In this document: positions 61,387 through 64,000 of the stretch, piece after piece
How positions within the stretch are numbered: the stretch's first letter is position 1
How the letters are laid out: each line of letters begins with the position of its first letter
From: Gammaproteobacteria bacterium
GTDB lineage: Bacteria > Pseudomonadota > Gammaproteobacteria > Ga0077554 > Ga007554
Length of the DNA stretch: 64,000 nucleotides
Reading direction: 5' to 3'
NCBI GenBank assembly: GCA_040183005.1
Contig: JAMPIW010000007.1
Location: 682,001-746,000 of the forward strand
Made by a program: the position numbers and the translations under genes
Notes under the pieces: generated by a model
Told to the model about the DNA's origin: nothing
The model's database searches: none
What the model saw: the letters and a program-made list of their open reading frames with translations, nothing else

Positions 61387-62472
61387 TTAAACATCCCTGC
61401 CAATCGCCGAGCTAATATGATCTATCCCATCGCGGCGCAGCAATTCGATGAGTTCTGCCTTGATGCGCCGCGCAATCGCTGGCCCTTCATAGATAAATGC
61501 TGTGTATATTTGCACCAGGCTGGCCCCAGCGCGGATTTTCTCATAGGCATCCTGGCCGCTGGCTATACCGCCCACGCCGATAATGGGCACCTGTTTACCT
61601 GTGATGCGATACAGCGTGCGAATCACCTCCGTGCTGCGCACGCGCAGCGGCGTGCCGCTTAGCCCTCCGGCCTCATCCACGGACTGCTTGAGTCCTTCAC
61701 GGCTCAGCGTGGTATTGGTAGCGATAAGGCCGTCGATAGTGGGCCCCAGCGCCAGCGTGGCAATGGCTTCGAGATCTTCCTGGGCGAGATCGGGGGCGAT
61801 TTTCAGCAGGCATGGCAAGGGCTGGCGGCCATGCTGCGCGGCGAGGCGCCGGTTGGCGGCCTGCACTTCGGCCATCAGCGTATCCAGATAATCGGCGCCC
61901 TGTAATAAGCGTAGTCCGGGTGTATTTGGCGAGCTGACATTGACGACACAATAGTCACCATAAGGGAAAAGTTTTTCCAATGCCGCGACATAATCGGCAG
62001 CGGCATCTTCCAATGCGGTGTCTTTGTTCTTGCCGAGATTGATGCCTATCGGAACAGGCTGTTTGCCCAGCGCCGCCATACGCGCCGCCACAGCATCCGC
62101 TCCCTCATTGGGGAAGCCCATGCGATTGATTACGGCATGGTCCGCAGGCAGGCGGAAGATGCGCGGCCTGGGGTTGCCGGGCTGGGCGCGCGGTGTAACC
62201 GTGCCTATTTCAATAAAACCAAAACCCAGCGCCGTAAGGCCCTGAATGGCACGGGCGTTTTTATCGAACCCGGCGGCCATGCCCACCGGATTGACAAAAC
62301 GCAGCCCCCATAGGGTTTGGCTGAGCAGCGAATCTTCCAGATAATAAATGGATTTCGCAATGCCACGCGTTACACGGCAAGGGCCGGTCTTCTCCATCCA
62401 GCCCATAACAAGGTCATGAGCCTGTTCCGGGTCGATGCGGAAGAAAGCGGGTTTAATAAGTTCGTAAAACAT
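61387..62472 (-). CDS. pyrD: dihydroorotate dehydrogenase, class 2 (quinone-linked)
   Basis: 361 residues, normal for class 2. The N-terminal membrane-associating helices ([20 protein letters not shown]) are present. FMN-site motifs are [33 protein letters not shown] and NRMGFPNEG; the catalytic Ser is in [40 protein letters not shown] is near the end. It oxidises dihydroorotate to orotate in pyrimidine synthesis. CAGGAAAATC precedes the ATG. Confidence 0.96.
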   Translation of the reverse strand: MFYELIKPAFFRIDPEQAHDLVMGWMEKTGPCRVTRGIAKSIYYLEDSLLSQTLWGLRFVNPVGMAAGFDKNARAIQGLTALGFGFIEIGTVTPRAQPGNPRPRIFRLPADHAVINRMGFPNEGADAVAARMAALGKQPVPIGINLGKNKDTALEDAAADYVAALEKLFPYGDYCVVNVSSPNTPGLRLLQGADYLDTLMAEVQAANRRLAAQHGRQPLPCLLKIAPDLAQEDLEAIATLALGPTIDGLIATNTTLSREGLKQSVDEAGGLSGTPLRVRSTEVIRTLYRITGKQVPIIGVGGIASGQDAYEKIRAGASLVQIYTAFIYEGPAIARRIKAELIELLRRDGIDHISSAIGRDV

Positions 62473-62827
62473 GATTTTCCTGGTTTAATTTTTGCCTTAT
62501 ATGACTTGTTCCAATTCCATTTCAATCAGAGAGTTAGTGTATCCCCTCGCCCCGCTTGCTGGGAGAGCGCAATGCGTTGATCTAAAGTTTGCGAAACCCG
62601 CCGCATCAAACCAATATCCACCCCTACGCATATGATCCACTAACAATAAAAACCACCATCCACACCGCAATATTATCATCGCCCTCGATTGTTGGTTGGG
62701 CTTCATTTCATTCAGACCAACCTGCCGGGCTTATTCCCCAATCCCCGCGGGCATCAATCGACCTGTTGAATGGTCTTTAAACAGGTGCTATTGTAAGCGC
62801 TGATTAAAGGTCTTTTTGGAGGTTGTC
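62473..62827. other. intergenic region between pyrD and the toxin-antitoxin pair
   Basis: No convincing gene on either strand. It must hold the divergent promoters of pyrD and the Phd/ParE operon. The stretch is A/T-richer than the flanks near 62640-62690. Confidence 0.4.
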
Positions 62828-63097
62828 ATGACGATAAAATTTTCCGAGGATCTGGTTCCCTTGACGGACCTGAAGGTGAACCCGGGTCGTGTGGTGAAGC
62901 ATGTGACCGATGCCCATCGGCCCGTGCTACTCACCAGCCGGGGCCGAGGTGTCGCGGTGGTACAGGCGGTCGTCGATTACGAGAAGGCTGAGGAAGAGCG
63001 GGCTTTCATGCGGGCTGTGGTCGCAGGACTGGCGGACCTTGAGGCAGGGCGCGAGGTATCCTTCGACGAGTCCAGAGCACGGCTCGGCCTGAAATAG
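62828..63097 (+). CDS. Phd/YefM-family antitoxin
   Basis: 89 residues from the ATG at 62828 (GGAGG upstream). LVPLTDLKVNPGRVVKHVTDAHRPVLLTSRGRGVAVV is the Phd/YefM DNA-binding N-terminal fold. The charged C-terminal part (DYEKAEEERAF..EVSFDESRARLG) would wrap the toxin. It should bind its own promoter and neutralise the ParE-like protein encoded 4 bp downstream. Confidence 0.93.
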   Translation: MTIKFSEDLVPLTDLKVNPGRVVKHVTDAHRPVLLTSRGRGVAVVQAVVDYEKAEEERAFMRAVVAGLADLEAGREVSFDESRARLGLK

Positions 63098-63101
63098 AGC
63101 C

Positions 63102-63419
63102 ATGCCCCCGATGCTTATCAGCTTCGCCGAATCCGCGCTCCGCGATCTGGAAGAAGTGCGGACCTGGTACACGGAGCAAGGGGTACCTGCTGTCGGGGCG
63201 AGGCTGGTGGAAGAGGTATTCCAGCGCGTCCAGGCCTTGGCCAATCATCCTGACATGGGGCGTGTGGTTCCTGAATTCGAACAGCCCTTCTTGCGTGAGC
63301 TCATCCATCCACCGTTTCGGATTGTGTACCGGCGCGATCCCCAACGGGTGAGGATCGTGCGCGTCTGGCGTAGCGAGCGCCTGCTGCGACTTCCGCAAGC
63401 CGATCATGAAGTACCATAA
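63102..63419 (+). CDS. RelE/ParE-family toxin
   Basis: 105 residues. The ParE-like fold shows ISFAESALRDLEEVRTWYTEQG, RLVEEVFQRVQALANHPDMGR and the end ELIHPPFRIVYRRDPQRVRIVRVWRSERLL. It is either a gyrase poison or an mRNA interferase; the RELIHPPFRIVYR pattern favours the ParE side. It lies four bases after the antitoxin stop, and both are intact. Confidence 0.93.
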   Translation: MPPMLISFAESALRDLEEVRTWYTEQGVPAVGARLVEEVFQRVQALANHPDMGRVVPEFEQPFLRELIHPPFRIVYRRDPQRVRIVRVWRSERLLRLPQADHEVP

Positions 63420-63485
63420 AATCCGTTATTCGTGCGCACAGCGCACGCTACGCTGGCTTCATTTCATTCAGCACCAACTTACGCG

Positions 63486-64000
63486 CTACCGCGCCGCACC
63501 CATCTCGAGCGCGCGGCGATGGCTGGCTTCGGCTTCCATGGCATGTTGCGTTGCATCCCATTCTGCATCCGTCTCCGGCCAGCCTTGGGTATGCTTCTTT
63601 ACCAGATCGGCGAGTGCCTGCATGTGATCATCTCGGTCGTTCAACGCCGGGATGTAATGGTATTTTTCTCCGCCCGCCTCAAGAAACACGCCGCGATTGA
63701 GCATGGCCATTTCTTCCAGTGTCTCCAGGCAATCGGCGGAAAAGCCGGGACACACTATATCCACGCTTTTTACTCCCGCCTTACCCCAAGCCTCCAGGGT
63801 TTTATCGGTATAGGGCTTCAACCACTCCTCGCGGCCAAAGCGCGACTGAAACGCCAGTTGCCAACGGTCGGCGGGCAATCGGAGCTGCTCTGCCACCAGC
63901 CGCGCGGTCTTGTGACATTCACAATGATAGGGATCACCCGCCAGCAGGCAGCGTTTAGGTATGCCATGAAAGGAAAACAATAGGCGTTCGGCCTGACCGT
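63486..64000 (-). CDS. hemH: ferrochelatase (5' end outside window)
   Basis: The C-terminal ~171 residues of HemH. LLFSFHGIPKRCLLAGDPYHCEC is the conserved active-site His region of proteobacterial ferrochelatases. FQSRFGREEWLKPYT, VDIVCPGFSADCLETLEEM and YHYIPALND are also conserved. It inserts ferrous iron into protoporphyrin IX. The frame is open through base 64,000, so the gene begins outside. The stop is 66 bp from the convergent toxin gene's stop. Confidence 0.95.
   Translation of the reverse strand, partial: GQAERLLFSFHGIPKRCLLAGDPYHCECHKTARLVAEQLRLPADRWQLAFQSRFGREEWLKPYTDKTLEAWGKAGVKSVDIVCPGFSADCLETLEEMAMLNRGVFLEAGGEKYHYIPALNDRDDHMQALADLVKKHTQGWPETDAEWDATQHAMEAEASHRRALEMGAAR

Overview
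The window is a stretch of proteobacterial chromosome, most likely gammaproteobacterial. The conserved block uvrC-pgsA-tRNA-Gly-tRNA-Cys-tRNA-Leu points that way, as do tamA-tamB, rlmJ, prmB, cstA with its small YbdD-like partner, and a purine salvage pair (thioinosine/thioadenosine phosphorylase plus HGPRT). A PEP-CTERM-type protein beside an exopolysaccharide locus and a rubrerythrin / Fe-S oxidoreductase / DUF3501 trio suggest an environmental, biofilm-forming organism with oxidative-stress defences. Genus cannot be told from the sequence.

Layout. 0-12.2 kb: an exopolysaccharide cluster on the minus strand. In order of transcription it runs WecA-like initiating transferase, low-molecular-weight tyrosine phosphatase, Wza-like export lipoprotein, Wzc-like chain-length/tyrosine kinase, a 3-kb scrapyard, then DegT aminotransferase, FemAB/GNAT acyltransferase, hexapeptide acyltransferase and a methyltransferase running off the left edge. 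The scrapyard (3.3-6.4 kb) holds a remnant of a second tyrosine kinase, a frameshifted nucleotidyltransferase, a frameshifted GIY-YIG gene, a HepT/MntA toxin-antitoxin pair inside an inverted-repeat-bounded element, epimerase fragments on either side of that element, and a truncated winged-helix gene ending at a 130-bp miniature element. 12.6-17.1 kb: PEP-CTERM protein, nucleoside salvage, cytochrome c peroxidase, prmB. 17.3-23.1 kb: tamA-tamB. 23.5-35.6 kb: part of a type VI secretion locus with a PAAR-M15 peptidase effector, its candidate immunity gene, tssM, tagF, an OmpA-like gene and tssA. The baseplate, sheath, Hcp, VgrG and ClpV genes are not in the window.

35.8-39.3 kb: three tRNAs, pgsA, uvrC and a family-5-like uracil-DNA glycosylase. 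39.4-47.1 kb: two almost identical IS4-family elements, each with its own 9-bp target duplication, bracketing an FG-GAP repeat protein, a sucC with no sucD, and cstA-ybdD. 47.1-53.5 kb: a signalling operon of three receiver proteins (one HD-GYP, one PAS), one soluble GAF-PAS histidine kinase, one HDOD protein and a cysteine-motif protein, with no DNA-binding output domain. 53.9-57.5 kb: rlmJ, DUF3501, Fe-S oxidoreductase, rubrerythrin. 57.8-64 kb: an AddA/RecB-like helicase-nuclease, pyrD, a Phd/ParE toxin-antitoxin pair and the 3' part of hemH.

Several families of short repeats are scattered between genes: a palindromic unit starting GTTCGCCCTGAG, a second palindromic unit GTAGGGTGCG, and a 130-bp element with terminal inverted repeats that carries the first unit in its core. 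The candidates most worth follow-up are the toxin-antitoxin element with its interrupted target gene, the type VI effector/immunity neighbourhood including two unrecognised genes, and the signalling operon.
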